DNA of 64,000 nucleotides from LMUY01 sp964247705 (GCA_964247705.1 CAXTVQ010000006.1:50831-114830); one strand, 5' to 3'. Positions 26,501-35,032 are shown, counted from the first letter of the stretch. A program made the numbers and translations. Notes: generated from the letters alone by a model not told the origin.

Positions 26501-26627
26501 CCAGTTGCAGCAGCGCAAGGCGGAGCTGGCCGGCCTCGCGTTCGACGCGGAGGTGGAGGCGGCCGGGCTGGACGCCGATGATCTGGAGTTCCTGCTGGCG
26601 GCGGAGACGCAGCGGCAAGCGGCTTAA
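23535..26627 (+). CDS. SNF2-family DNA helicase/ATPase with SWIM zinc finger
   Basis: About 1030 residues. An N-terminal SWIM-type finger (CTCRQPACAH near 75) is followed by a long non-conserved linker. The SNF2 ATPase then carries DEMGLGKTAQT (Walker A), LDEAQAIK (DEAQ box variant of DEAH), SGTPIENNLDELWSQF, and helicase C motifs SQFTSMLDL, LKAGGRGLNLT and DRAHRIGQK. It translocates on DNA with ATP and probably remodels protein-DNA complexes or repair intermediates. ATG 23535 has GAGG upstream and fits the domain start; the longer frame from 23382 is not conserved. Confidence 0.9.
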   Translation: MPTPYSTEDLRAVFEPRTLTRARSLVLLGAVEVAMSGASVTAAVADGGLRRTATLTPSARGSRVGFGTHCTCRQPACAHLAAAGLAALDRFPALRRVPPKAGLELPAGELRPRTLVYELSAASPPDACTVTILLLDEQTSRTEGATPEAVQADESIPADARAVAALLSKPVTTLAPEQLDAVINALLQSGQGRWGATRRRLLPGPPRSFEQGKPPALPPRSAVLLGTEGNWYVDASTGAVGQARFRAATAPVKPVRGRKREPIPLPALQSDSVIVERTATPVLKLSKRYGPDEAGTIAMLDTLTLDFDYAGEKGGSGLAEGGDEKQFVRIAGPRAPEFVRRDPVAEAAAAQVLADYGFVQLRVAEGAAGKGRRVHVLRGLDAAEQWHRFLAQRMPELQEQGWHCAVDAGFGPRVAKSVGGFDARVSDAERGSFSLDLGIEVDGVRVALLPILTRLMERGPEALRTLGDELVTSLEDGRVVRLPADRVRRLMAVVGDLMEAAANRTDSALVLPSGEAPAMLDLEELLTTRWQDAAEVAATVERFRDLPDMVEMPAPPGFTVSLRPYQQHGLNWLQHLRGHGLGGFLADEMGLGKTAQTIAHICTEHEAGRLDRPVLVVMPTSLVANWQAELERFAPHLSVAVLHGQGREARRAQLDGIAVVLTTYAVLARDAEPMREIAWHMIVLDEAQAIKSPDAKATRAVCQLEARHRVCLSGTPIENNLDELWSQFAFLQPGLLGDRRSFTKRFRSPIEKEGDPLRRSQLSRRIRPFILRRTKAEVATELPPKETILRHINMGPEQRELYDTIRATLHDSVRDQLSELGPNQGRFVVLNALLKLRQACCDPRLVKLASGQSEAASAKLDTLMEMIGGMLPEGRRILIFSQFTSMLDLIKPRLQEAGHAFVELRGDTRDRAEPVRAFQAEEVPLFLISLKAGGRGLNLTAADTVIHYDPWWNPAVEDQASDRAHRIGQKRSVFIYKLIAADTVEERIIQLQQRKAELAGLAFDAEVEAAGLDADDLEFLLAAETQRQAA

Positions 26628-26724
26628 GCGTGTCTTGGGGCGGCCACCCGGCAACTACCCGGCCCATGGGTGGTTGACAGGGTGCCCGCACGGACCGGTG
26701 CGGCGCCACGACGGAGGCCGACAC

Positions 26725-28287
26725 TTGGACCACTACGACCTGATCGTCATCGGCAGCGGACCCGGCGGCGCATCGCTCGCGCATCGTCTGGCGCCGACCG
26801 GCAAGAAAATTTTGATGCTCGAGCGGGGCGGCTACCTGCCGCGCAGCCAGGCCAACTGGGATTCGCAAACCGTATTCGTGGACGGCAGGTATCAGGCGCC
26901 CGAAACCTGGTACGGCGCGGACGGCAAGGATTTCCATCCCGGGCTGCATTACTTCGTCGGCGGCAACTCCAAGGTCTACGGCGCCGCGTTGTTCCGGCTG
27001 CGGGAGCGCGATTTCGAGGCCGTCCAGCATAAGGACGGGATCTCCCCGGAATGGCCGCTGAAATACGACACGTTCAAGCCGTTCTACGACGACGCGGAAG
27101 CACTGTTTGCCGTGCACGGGCAGCGCGGCGAGGACCCGCTGGAGCCGCCCACGTCCAGCCCGTACCCGTTCCCGCCCGTGTCGCACGAGCCGCGGATCCA
27201 GCAGCTCAACGACAGCTTCGCCGAGGAGGGATTGCACCCGTTCCACCTGCCGCTGGGCATCAAGCTCGAGGAGAAGAACGGCCAGCCGACCCCGACCTCC
27301 ATCTGTATCCGCTGCGACGCGTTCGACGGCTTCCCCTGCCTGCTGAACGGCAAGGCGGACGCGCAGGTGATGTGTGTGGACCCGACGCTGGCCGCCCACC
27401 CCAACTTCACGCTGCTCACCGGCGCCTACGTCTCCCGCCTGCAGACGGATGCGGCCGGGCGCAGCATCACCGGCGTCCACGTGCAGCGCGACGGGGCGGA
27501 GGAGGTCTACACCGCCGATGTCGTCGTGGTGGCATGCGGCGCGCTGTCCTCGGCACTGCTGCTGCTGCGCTCGGGCAACGACGCGCATCCGGACGGCCTG
27601 GCGAACGGCTCGGGCCAGGTCGGGCGCAACTACATGCGGCACAACCAGTCCGTGCTGATGGCGCTGATGCGCAAACCCAACGAGACCATCTTCCAGAAGA
27701 CGCTGGCCGTCAGCGACTACTATTTCGGGGCGCCGGATTGGGAGTATCCGCTCGGACTAATTCAGATGTGCGCGACCTCGCACGCCGACCAGATACGGGG
27801 CGAGGCGTTGCCGTCCTGGCTGGACTGGATGCCCAAGATGCCGTTCGACCAAATGGCGCGGCACTCAATGGATTTCTGGCTCTCGTCGGAGGATCTGCCG
27901 CGTCCGGAGAACCGTATCTTCTACGACGGTGAGCGCGTGATGCTGGACGTGACCGAGAACAACATGGAGGCGCACCACCGGCTGAAGAAGAAGCTGGAGC
28001 ACCACATGACCAAAGCCGGGTCGCACCCGCTGTTGCTGGAGCGCAATCTTTACCTCGGCAAGGACATCCCGATCAGCGGCACCGCGCATCAAGCCGGTAC
28101 GTTGCGGTTCGGCACGGACCCGGCGAGCTCGGTATTGGACCTGAACTGCAAGGCGCACGAGCTGGACAATCTGTACGTCACGGATGCGAGCTTCTTCCCC
28201 TCGATCGGAGCGGTGAACCCTACCTTGACCATCATCGCCAACGCCCTGCGTGTGGCCGACCATCTGCGCCAGCGGCTCGGCGCATGA
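26725..28287 (+). CDS. GMC-family FAD oxidoreductase
   Basis: A 520-residue GMC dehydrogenase. TTG 26725 is the start: GGAGG lies 7 bases upstream, and the FAD-binding VIGSGPGGASLAHRL follows at once. The active-site region has the His of TAHQAGTLRFG and the Asn of GAVNPTLTIIANALR. Such enzymes oxidise a primary alcohol or sugar hydroxyl (glucose, gluconate, choline) and feed electrons to the respiratory chain. It starts a five-gene operon with a 4-nt overlap to the DoxX gene. The lactonase in that operon suggests that an aldose or its lactone is the substrate. Confidence 0.88.
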   Translation: MDHYDLIVIGSGPGGASLAHRLAPTGKKILMLERGGYLPRSQANWDSQTVFVDGRYQAPETWYGADGKDFHPGLHYFVGGNSKVYGAALFRLRERDFEAVQHKDGISPEWPLKYDTFKPFYDDAEALFAVHGQRGEDPLEPPTSSPYPFPPVSHEPRIQQLNDSFAEEGLHPFHLPLGIKLEEKNGQPTPTSICIRCDAFDGFPCLLNGKADAQVMCVDPTLAAHPNFTLLTGAYVSRLQTDAAGRSITGVHVQRDGAEEVYTADVVVVACGALSSALLLLRSGNDAHPDGLANGSGQVGRNYMRHNQSVLMALMRKPNETIFQKTLAVSDYYFGAPDWEYPLGLIQMCATSHADQIRGEALPSWLDWMPKMPFDQMARHSMDFWLSSEDLPRPENRIFYDGERVMLDVTENNMEAHHRLKKKLEHHMTKAGSHPLLLERNLYLGKDIPISGTAHQAGTLRFGTDPASSVLDLNCKAHELDNLYVTDASFFPSIGAVNPTLTIIANALRVADHLRQRLGA

Positions 28288-28754
28288 TCTTCCCGACGGC
28301 AGTGGCGCTCGGTGTGCGCTACCTGCTGGTGATGCTGTTCTTCCCGTTCTCGGCGCTCGACAAAATCCTGAACTTCAACGGCGCGGTTGCGCAGGCCAAG
28401 CAGATGTTCAGTTCCAACGGGGTTGCGACAGCCCTGATATTGGTTGGCGTGTCGGTCGAGATCTTGATGCCGATTGCCATTCTGACCGGTGTGGCGGACC
28501 GTTTGGCTGCGTTCATCCTAGCCGGTTACTGCTGTGTAACGGCACTGCTGTGGAAGCAATTCTGGGCGCCGGGTGACTTCTGGCGCCGGGGCGAGAGCAA
28601 GGCGCGGGACCTGTTCTGGGATTTCCTCAAGAATTTCTCGCTTGCTGGCGGCTTCCTGTTGCTGACGTTCGGGCTGAGCAACGCGACTGCACCCGGGTTC
28701 TTCGCCAACCCGCTCGCATCCTCCCATCCGTACACGCAGGGCAATCATGAGTGA
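28284..28754 (+). CDS. DoxX-family membrane protein
   Basis: A 156-residue protein with four predicted transmembrane helices, matching the DoxX family. Its ATG overlaps the upstream stop by 4 bases. DoxX proteins are thought to be membrane subunits that hand electrons to quinone or oxidases. Here the partner may be the GMC dehydrogenase, and the location is the inner membrane. No cofactor motif is visible, so this role is inferred from context. Confidence 0.8.
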   Translation: MIFPTAVALGVRYLLVMLFFPFSALDKILNFNGAVAQAKQMFSSNGVATALILVGVSVEILMPIAILTGVADRLAAFILAGYCCVTALLWKQFWAPGDFWRRGESKARDLFWDFLKNFSLAGGFLLLTFGLSNATAPGFFANPLASSHPYTQGNHE

Positions 28755-29196
28755 GTCAGGGCCTAAGCCACGCATCCCATACTGGCATATCTGGACCGAC
28801 GACCACGGAGTCAGCCACCAGACCCGCTGCGAGCTGACCGAATGGGAGTTGAAAGGGGTTGGCGGCGCCGACCCCCAGTGGAACAACCAGCAAGCCCGCA
28901 GCGAGGCCACGACGGTGTTCACCGTGCAACCGGTCGGTTGGGTCGGCGAGTGGCACGAGAACCCCGCGCCGCAATGGATCGTGCCGCTGTCAGGGCGATG
29001 GTGGGTCGAGGCTATGGACGGCACGCGGGTGGAGATGGGGCCGGGCGAGTTCTCCCTGGGGGAGGATCAGAACTGCACGGCGGACGGGCAGGGGCGCAAG
29101 GGGCACCGCTCCGGTACGATCGGCGACGAGCCGGCCGTGCTGATGACAGTGCGGCTGCATGTCCCGCCGGTGCGCCGGCCTTGCCATATCGTTTGA
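28747..29196 (+). CDS. Cupin-domain protein
   Basis: A 149-residue single-domain cupin. The beta-barrel motifs are visible as GEWHENPAPQWIVPLSGRWWVE (motif 1, with His) and GEFSLGEDQN with GHRSGTIGDEP (motif 2). A divalent metal could be bound, but the His/Glu set is incomplete compared with dioxygenases, so it may be an isomerase or a binding protein. It overlaps the DoxX gene by 8 bases and precedes the lactonase by 3 bases. Confidence 0.75.
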   Translation: MSESGPKPRIPYWHIWTDDHGVSHQTRCELTEWELKGVGGADPQWNNQQARSEATTVFTVQPVGWVGEWHENPAPQWIVPLSGRWWVEAMDGTRVEMGPGEFSLGEDQNCTADGQGRKGHRSGTIGDEPAVLMTVRLHVPPVRRPCHIV

Positions 29197-29199
29197 GCG

Positions 29200-30099
29200 A
29201 TGCCGCCCTGGCTGCAACAACACGATGAGCGGTTCGCGCCCCTGGTGCTGCCGAACGCGCGACTGCTCACCTTAGGTGAGGACTATGCCTGGCTAGAAGG
29301 GCCCGTCTGGTTCGGCGACGCCGACCAACTCCTGGTCAGTGACCTTCCGAATGACCGGATCCTACGTTGGACGGAGTCGGGTGGGGTGTCGGTATTTCGC
29401 CAACCGTCGAATTTCGCCAACGGTCACACGCGCGACCGCGAAGGGCGCTTGATCGGGTGCTCCCACACCGGCCGCTGCGTCACGCGCACCGAACTGGACG
29501 GAAGTGAGACCGTGTTGGCCAGCCATTATGGCGGCAAGCGGCTCAATGGGCCAAACGACGTGGTGGTGGCCAGCGACGGCGCAGTTTGGTTCAGCGACCC
29601 GCATTATAGCTGCAACACCGATTACGAGGGTGGCAAGCACGCACCCGAACTGCCGCCCACGCTCTACCGGCTGGACCTGGACGGCACGCTGACCATTGCG
29701 GCGGACGATTTCGACGGGCCGAACGGGCTGTGCTTCTCGCCGGACGAGCGGACGCTGTATGTCGCCGAGACGGGAAAGCAGTTCGGGGAGGACCCGGCGC
29801 GGCACATCCGCGCCTTCGACGTCGATAGCGGTGCATTGCGGAACGGGCGGGTGTTCCACACGGTCTCCCCCGGTTTTTGCGACGGGATGCGATGCGACGA
29901 GGGTGGGCGGGTTTGGAGCAGTGCGGGGGATGGCGTGCACTGCATCGATCCCGACGGAACGCATCTTGGGACGATCCTAACCGGGGACACCGTCTCCAAT
30001 CTCTGCTTCGGCGGGCGGCATCGGGCACGGCTGTTCCTCTGCGTGTCGCACCGCTTGATGGCCATCTACACCAATGTCCGCGGAGCGCAGCGCCCATGA
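29200..30099 (+). CDS. SMP-30/gluconolactonase-family hydrolase
   Basis: A 299-residue six-bladed propeller enzyme. Metal-ligand and substrate-site motifs include WLEGPVWF (Glu ligand near 32), NGPNDVVVASDGAVWFSDPHYS (Asn and Asp ligands) and DGPNGLCFSPDERTLYV. It hydrolyses aldonolactones such as glucono-1,5-lactone with a Ca or Zn ion. This is consistent with the GMC dehydrogenase upstream making a lactone. The stop overlaps the VOC ATG by 3 bases. Confidence 0.88.
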   Translation: MPPWLQQHDERFAPLVLPNARLLTLGEDYAWLEGPVWFGDADQLLVSDLPNDRILRWTESGGVSVFRQPSNFANGHTRDREGRLIGCSHTGRCVTRTELDGSETVLASHYGGKRLNGPNDVVVASDGAVWFSDPHYSCNTDYEGGKHAPELPPTLYRLDLDGTLTIAADDFDGPNGLCFSPDERTLYVAETGKQFGEDPARHIRAFDVDSGALRNGRVFHTVSPGFCDGMRCDEGGRVWSSAGDGVHCIDPDGTHLGTILTGDTVSNLCFGGRHRARLFLCVSHRLMAIYTNVRGAQRP

Positions 30100-30902
30100 T
30101 GACGACCCGCCGGCTGCTCCGGATCGAGCTGGTGGTGGCGGATCTCGCACGCAGCGAGCGGTTCTACGCGGAGGCGCTCGGCTTCAGCTTGGAGCGGCAG
30201 GAGGATGCGTCGGCGACATTGGCAGGGATGCTCGGCGCGGACCGGATCTGCCAGAGCGTGCTACGGCGCGGTGGGCAGACCCTGGTGCTGCAGGCGTTCG
30301 AGCCCGCAGGCGCACCCTATCCCGCCAGGTCCACCGCCTCCGACTTGGTGTTCCAGCATTTTGCCCTACCGGTGGCGGACATGGCGGCGGCGTTCTCCCG
30401 GCTGGCCCCGTTCGGCGCCGCACCGATCAGCAGCGCGGGGCCGCAGCACTTGCCGCAGCGCTCGGGCGGCTCAACGGCTTATAAATTCCGCGACCCGGAT
30501 GGGCACCCGCTGGAACTGATCCAATTTGCGGATTGCACGGAGGGCGGCATCGATCACTCGGCGCTTGCCGTGGCCGACGCCGACCGCAGCATCGCGTTCT
30601 ATGGCGATCTGGGGCTCCGGGTCGGCGCCCGCCAAGTGAACACGGGCATAGAGCAGGACCGGCTGGACGGGCTGCGGGGTGCGGTGGTGGACGTCGTGGC
30701 GCTGTTGCCGGAGCAGGCCGCGCCGCATGTCGAGTTGCTGGGCTACCGGTCGCCGCCGGGTCGCGCTTTGCCGGCGATGCGGCCGTGCGACGCCGCGGCG
30801 ACACGGTTGGTCCTGGAAGTGTCCGGCCTGCCGGAGCCTGCCATGCTGACGAAGGATCCGGACGGGCACATGCTGCTGCTGGTCAAACCCGGCGGGGGTT
30901 GA
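30096..30902 (+). CDS. Two-domain VOC (glyoxalase/dioxygenase-like) protein
   Basis: A 268-residue protein with two VOC repeats, about 1-135 and 145-268. The first contains LLRIELVVADLARSERFYAEALGF and FRDPDGHPLELIQF; the second contains GIDHSALAVADADRSIAFYGDLGL. Metal-binding His and Glu residues are present in each half, so catalysis is possible, such as a lyase, epimerase or dioxygenase. It closes the GMC-DoxX-cupin-lactonase operon. The substrate is unknown. Confidence 0.8.
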   Translation: MMTTRRLLRIELVVADLARSERFYAEALGFSLERQEDASATLAGMLGADRICQSVLRRGGQTLVLQAFEPAGAPYPARSTASDLVFQHFALPVADMAAAFSRLAPFGAAPISSAGPQHLPQRSGGSTAYKFRDPDGHPLELIQFADCTEGGIDHSALAVADADRSIAFYGDLGLRVGARQVNTGIEQDRLDGLRGAVVDVVALLPEQAAPHVELLGYRSPPGRALPAMRPCDAAATRLVLEVSGLPEPAMLTKDPDGHMLLLVKPGGG

Positions 30903-31055
30903 CCCAGAGCGGCCTGCTAGCCGTTACTGAAATGTCATAAACCCGGTCGAGGGCGCGCCATCTCCGTCGCAATCAAGCAGGAGCCCGAACTCCGAAAGGC
31001 GGTCCCGCGCAGTGCCCATGCCGAATGGGTTGCGCCCAAGGGCCGCCGCGACCCG

Positions 31056-32270
31056 GTGCAGATCCTCATCGACCAGGGCCGCGGGCGCATCCAGAGCCTG
31101 CTGCCGGTACGCTATGGGAGGATGCGCGCGGACCCGTTCGCCTTCCTGCGCGGCGCGGCGGCGATTATGGCGGCCGACCTAGCGCACACGCCCACCACGG
31201 GGCTGCGCACGCAATCCTGCGGTGACGCGCACCTCAACAATTTCGGCAGCTATGCGGCGCCTGACGGCATGCCGGTGTTCGACGTCAACGATTTCGACGA
31301 AACGCTACCGGCGCCATTCGAATGGGATGTGAAGCGTTTGGCCACTAGCCTCGTGGTCACGGCCCGGGTGCAGTCGATGGGCCCGCGCGCCTGCCGCAAG
31401 CTGGCCCAGGCCGCGACCGAAGCCTATCGCAAGCACATGGCGCATCTGGCTGGGATGGCGCCGGTGGATGCCTGGGCCAGCTCGACCCCGCTGAAGGCGG
31501 CGATCGCCGGGATCGACAGCAGCCGCGTCCGCAGCCGCATCGAGAGACGGCTGGACAAGGTGCTGGCGAGCGGGGCCTCGCAGTTCGGGTTGGTGGAGCA
31601 GCGCGGCGGCTCGTGGCGCGTCCGCGACAAGTTGCCCCTGGTCAACCACGTGGATTCGCAGTCGCTGCACGCGCGCGCGGCATTTGCATCCTACGCCAAG
31701 ACGCTGCAGGAGGACCGCCGGGTACTGCTGGCGCGCTACACGCTGCGGGATGTGGCGTTCAAGGTCGTGGGCGTCGGCAGCGTCGGGACGTTCTGCGCGA
31801 TCGGGCTGCTGGTGTCGGAGGATGGTGCGCCGCTCCTGCTGCAGATCAAGCAGGCAATGGAGTCCGTGCTGGCGCCCTATGCGGGTGCGTCCGCCTATGC
31901 GAACCATGGTGAGCGGGTGGTAACCGGGCAGCGCATGATGCAGGCGGCAAGCGACGTGTTCCTCGGTTGGACGCGCAAGCCGATCGATGGGCGTTTCTTT
32001 TACGTTCGCCGTCTGAAGGATTCGCGGCTGGCCGATATCGGCGCATTGGCAGAGGAGGTGTTGCCGTTCTACGCGCGGCTGTGCGGCCGCACATTGGCGC
32101 GGGCGCATGCGCGCGGCGGGGATGCGGCCCCGATCAGCCGTTACCTGGGCCAGGGACCGGCGTTCGATGAGGCGGTGGCGGACTTTGCATGCGCCTATGC
32201 CGACCAGACCGAGCGGGACTGGCGGGGGTTTTGCAACGCGATCGGGCAGGGCCGGATTGCAGCAAGTTAG
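31056..32270 (+). CDS. DUF2252-family protein
   Basis: At least 404 residues of a DUF2252 protein (kinase-like fold, function unproven). The core motifs are SLLPVRYGRMRADPFAFLRGAAAIMAADLA, CGDAHLNNFGSY, DVNDFDETLPAPFEWDVKRL and SVGTFCAIGLL. GTG 31056 is the first standard start codon, but homology (VPRSAHAEW) continues upstream in frame, so the real start is probably earlier. An ATC at 30960, with GAGGG 6 bases upstream, is one candidate. See the findings. Confidence 0.8.
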   Translation: MQILIDQGRGRIQSLLPVRYGRMRADPFAFLRGAAAIMAADLAHTPTTGLRTQSCGDAHLNNFGSYAAPDGMPVFDVNDFDETLPAPFEWDVKRLATSLVVTARVQSMGPRACRKLAQAATEAYRKHMAHLAGMAPVDAWASSTPLKAAIAGIDSSRVRSRIERRLDKVLASGASQFGLVEQRGGSWRVRDKLPLVNHVDSQSLHARAAFASYAKTLQEDRRVLLARYTLRDVAFKVVGVGSVGTFCAIGLLVSEDGAPLLLQIKQAMESVLAPYAGASAYANHGERVVTGQRMMQAASDVFLGWTRKPIDGRFFYVRRLKDSRLADIGALAEEVLPFYARLCGRTLARAHARGGDAAPISRYLGQGPAFDEAVADFACAYADQTERDWRGFCNAIGQGRIAAS

Positions 32271-32294
32271 CACCCCTGCTCTATGCTGCCCGGC

Positions 32295-32669
32295 ATGAGT
32301 GGAACGCACCGGACGATCATACTGCTCGAAGACGACGCAGTCCTGCGCGGGTTGATGGCCGAAGCGCTGACCGAGGCCAAGTTACAGGTCAAGGAAGCCG
32401 CAACGTGGCAGCTTGCCGAGGACGCGCTGAACGCAGCAGGCGGACGCGCAATTCTGGTCGCCGACCGATCCATCGATGCCGGCGGACCGAACGGCTTCCA
32501 GTTTGCCGCAGAGGCAATGGAACGGTTCGCCGACCTGCGTGTCGTTTATATCTCCGGCACGCACATCGCCGTCCGCCGCCGCACCCTGGGGGCCCGCGAG
32601 CGCGCCCTGCTCAAGCCGTTCGCAATGTCTCAACTGGTGACAGCGGTTCGAGAGCTGAACGCCGGCTGA
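32295..32669 (+). CDS. Stand-alone response-regulator receiver protein
   Basis: A 124-residue receiver domain with no output domain. The acidic pocket is LLEDDA, the phosphoryl-accepting Asp is in LVADRSI near residue 56, and the conserved Thr/Ser and Lys are in YISGT and LLKPF. Proteins of this kind act as phosphate shuttles or CheY-like switches. Met at 32283 is four residues upstream and also possible. Its 3' end overlaps the convergent DAO gene by 59 bases. Confidence 0.75.
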   Translation: MSGTHRTIILLEDDAVLRGLMAEALTEAKLQVKEAATWQLAEDALNAAGGRAILVADRSIDAGGPNGFQFAAEAMERFADLRVVYISGTHIAVRRRTLGARERALLKPFAMSQLVTAVRELNAG

Positions 32670-33786
32670 GGCGCTCCGGGGCAAGATGCGTCCGCGTAAC
32701 CCCACGGTCCGCGAGGTCGGCCGGGATATCCCGCCCGGCGACCAGCGCCGCCACGATGCGCCCCATCGCCGGCGACGTCTGGAACCCGTAGCCGCCCTGG
32801 CCGGCCAGCCAGAAGAAGCCGGGCGCCGCCGGGTCGAACCCGGCCACGATCGTCTTGTCGGCGACGAAGCTGCGCAGCCCGGCCCAGGACCGCACCACCC
32901 GGCGAACCGGCAGTTCGGCAGCCTGCTGGATCCGGTCGATGCAGATCGCGACGTCCAGCTCGTCCGGCTGCACGTCGTGCGGGTCCATCGGCGTCTCGTC
33001 GCCGGGCGAGGCGAGCAGGCGGCCGGCGTCGGGCTTGAAGTAGAACGCCTCGTCGGTGTCGTTGAGCATCGGCCAGCCCGCCGCATCCACGCCGTCGGGC
33101 AGGGACAGGATCATCGCCGTGCGGCGCTTGGGCACCAGCCCGACCGGCGCCACGCCGGCCATTCCGGCCACGACGTCCGCCCAGGCGCCCGCGGCGTTGA
33201 TGACGGTCCGTGCCTGCCACGCGCCCTGTGCCGTTCGGACGATCCAAGCACCGCCGGCCGGTTCGAGCGCCACGAGGCTCGCGTCGCACATCAACTGCGC
33301 GCCGCGGTTGCGGGCGCCGCGCAGGAAGCCGTCATGCAAGGAGGCGATGTCGATATCCATGGCCGCCGGCTCGATGGCGCCCCCCGCCACGTAGTCCGGC
33401 CGCAGGATCGGCACGCGGGCGAGCAGGTCCGCCTTGGACAGCATCGTGGTGTCCGGCGCCAGGTGCCTGACCCGGGCGACAGTGGCCTCCAACCGGTCCA
33501 TCTGGTCCGCCCGCGCCACATAGGCCACCCCGCGCGGGCTCAGCAGTGGGTTGGCGCTGAACCCGGCGGGCGGCGCCTCGAAGAACGCGCGGCTGCCGGT
33601 GGTGAGGCCCTGGATGGTGGCGTTGCCGTAGGTCTCGGTGAACACGGCGGCCGACCGCCCGCTGGTGTGGTAGCCGGGATGGCTCTCCCCCTCCAGGATC
33701 AGTACCGAGCGGCCCGCCGCGACCTCGTAGGCCGCGGAGGCGCCCGCGATGCCGGCCCCGATGATGATGACGTCGTAGCTGTCCAT
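32611..33786 (-). CDS. FAD-dependent oxidoreductase, DAO/glycine-oxidase type
   Basis: A 391-residue DAO-fold protein. ATG 33786 is followed directly by the FAD-binding YDVIIIGAGIAGASAAYEVA. Other motifs are HTSGRSAAVFTETYGN and the C-terminal GFFWLAGQGGYGFQTSPAMGR. It oxidises an amino acid or amine substrate that remains unknown. The nearby PhnM could hint at an aminophosphonate or sarcosine substrate, but that is a guess. It is divergent from phnM and converges on the response-regulator gene. Confidence 0.85.
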   Translation of the reverse strand: MDSYDVIIIGAGIAGASAAYEVAAGRSVLILEGESHPGYHTSGRSAAVFTETYGNATIQGLTTGSRAFFEAPPAGFSANPLLSPRGVAYVARADQMDRLEATVARVRHLAPDTTMLSKADLLARVPILRPDYVAGGAIEPAAMDIDIASLHDGFLRGARNRGAQLMCDASLVALEPAGGAWIVRTAQGAWQARTVINAAGAWADVVAGMAGVAPVGLVPKRRTAMILSLPDGVDAAGWPMLNDTDEAFYFKPDAGRLLASPGDETPMDPHDVQPDELDVAICIDRIQQAAELPVRRVVRSWAGLRSFVADKTIVAGFDPAAPGFFWLAGQGGYGFQTSPAMGRIVAALVAGRDIPADLADRGVTRTHLAPERLSRRSALEPLSPVETLRTA

Positions 33787-33892
33787 GGATCCACCCCTTG
33801 ACGCGGCAAGCAGCCTATACGCCCGCGCAAAACGGTGTAAGCCGCTAGCAGCAGGCCTCCACGCCCGGGGGCCGGACCTGCGGAGGTTTCGC

Positions 33893-35032
33893 GTGGACTT
33901 ACGAATCGACGGCGGCCAGATCCTGCTGGGCGGCGAGTTGCGGGAAGGCGCTCTGGGCATCGCGGACGGCCACATCACCCAACCCGGCCCCGCCGCCCGC
34001 AGCATCGACGCACGCGGCTTGCTCGTGCTGCCCGGCATCGTGGACCTGCACGGCGACGCGTTCGAGCGGCAGATCCAGCCGCGCCCGGGGGTGAACTTCC
34101 CGATGGGGGTCGCCGTCGCCGAGACGGAGGCGCAGTTGCTGGCCAACGGCATCACCACCGCATTCCACGGTGTCACCCTGTCGTGGGAGCCCGGACTGCG
34201 CAGCGCCGCCACCTGGACGGCCCTGCTCGACGCACTGGACGTGGCCCGTCCGCGCAGCGTCTGCGACATGCGGGTGCACATGCGGTGGGAGGCGTTCAAC
34301 CTGGACGCACTGGACATGGCGCTGGCCGACATCGCCGCCGGCCGCGTTCATCTGCTGGCATTCAACGACCATACGCCAGGCATCCTCCGCAAGGTGGGCG
34401 ACCCGGCGTCCGCCGTGAAGTTCAGCGAGAGGGCGGGTATGAGCGTCGCCGCGTTCCGCGATGTGGCGGAGCGGGTAGGGGCTGCCGAGGCGCGCGTGCC
34501 CGAAGCGGCGCAGCGTATCGCCGCGGCGGCGCGGGAGGCCGGGTTGCCGATGGCCAGCCACGACGACGCGACCCCAGCCACCCGCGACGCGTTCCGCGCG
34601 CTGGGAGCGCGCATCTGCGAGTTCCCAGTGGGCGAGGATGTGGCGCGTGCTGCCATCCACGCCGGGGACTGGGTGGCCATGGGGAGCCCGAACGTGCTGC
34701 GGGGCGGGTCGCATCTCGGCTGGGCATCGGCCGCGGCGATGGCGGAGGCTGGGCTCTGCCGGGTGCTGACGAGCGACTATTTCTATCCGGCCCTGGCCCA
34801 GGCGCCGTTCGTCCTGGCCGGCCGCGGCGTATTGAGTTTGGCTGCAAGCTGGGCGCTGGTCTCCACCAACCCGGCGGAGGCGGCCGGGCTCACCGACCGC
34901 GGCACCCTGGCGGCAGGAACGCGGGCGGACGTGGTGCTGGTGGAGCCAGGCCCGCAACCGCGCGTAGCGGCGACGATCGCGAACGGACGCATCGCGGCAG
35001 CGACGGCGGACGCGATCGGCCGGATGCGGTAG
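33893..35032 (+). CDS. phnM: PhnM-like alpha-D-ribose 1-methylphosphonate 5-triphosphate diphosphohydrolase
   Basis: A 379-residue amidohydrolase-fold protein of the PhnM family. GTG 33893 has GGAGG 6 bases upstream. Metal-site motifs are GIVDLHGDAFE (the usual HxH is HxD here, as in PhnM), with LLAFNDHTPG and GLPMASHDDATPATRD. The end includes GSPNVLRGGSHLGW and a radial tail. In C-P lyase pathways it removes pyrophosphate from ribose methylphosphonate triphosphate. No other phn gene lies in this window, so it is an orphan or acts in a variant pathway. Confidence 0.85.
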   Translation: MDLRIDGGQILLGGELREGALGIADGHITQPGPAARSIDARGLLVLPGIVDLHGDAFERQIQPRPGVNFPMGVAVAETEAQLLANGITTAFHGVTLSWEPGLRSAATWTALLDALDVARPRSVCDMRVHMRWEAFNLDALDMALADIAAGRVHLLAFNDHTPGILRKVGDPASAVKFSERAGMSVAAFRDVAERVGAAEARVPEAAQRIAAAAREAGLPMASHDDATPATRDAFRALGARICEFPVGEDVARAAIHAGDWVAMGSPNVLRGGSHLGWASAAAMAEAGLCRVLTSDYFYPALAQAPFVLAGRGVLSLAASWALVSTNPAEAAGLTDRGTLAAGTRADVVLVEPGPQPRVAATIANGRIAAATADAIGRMR

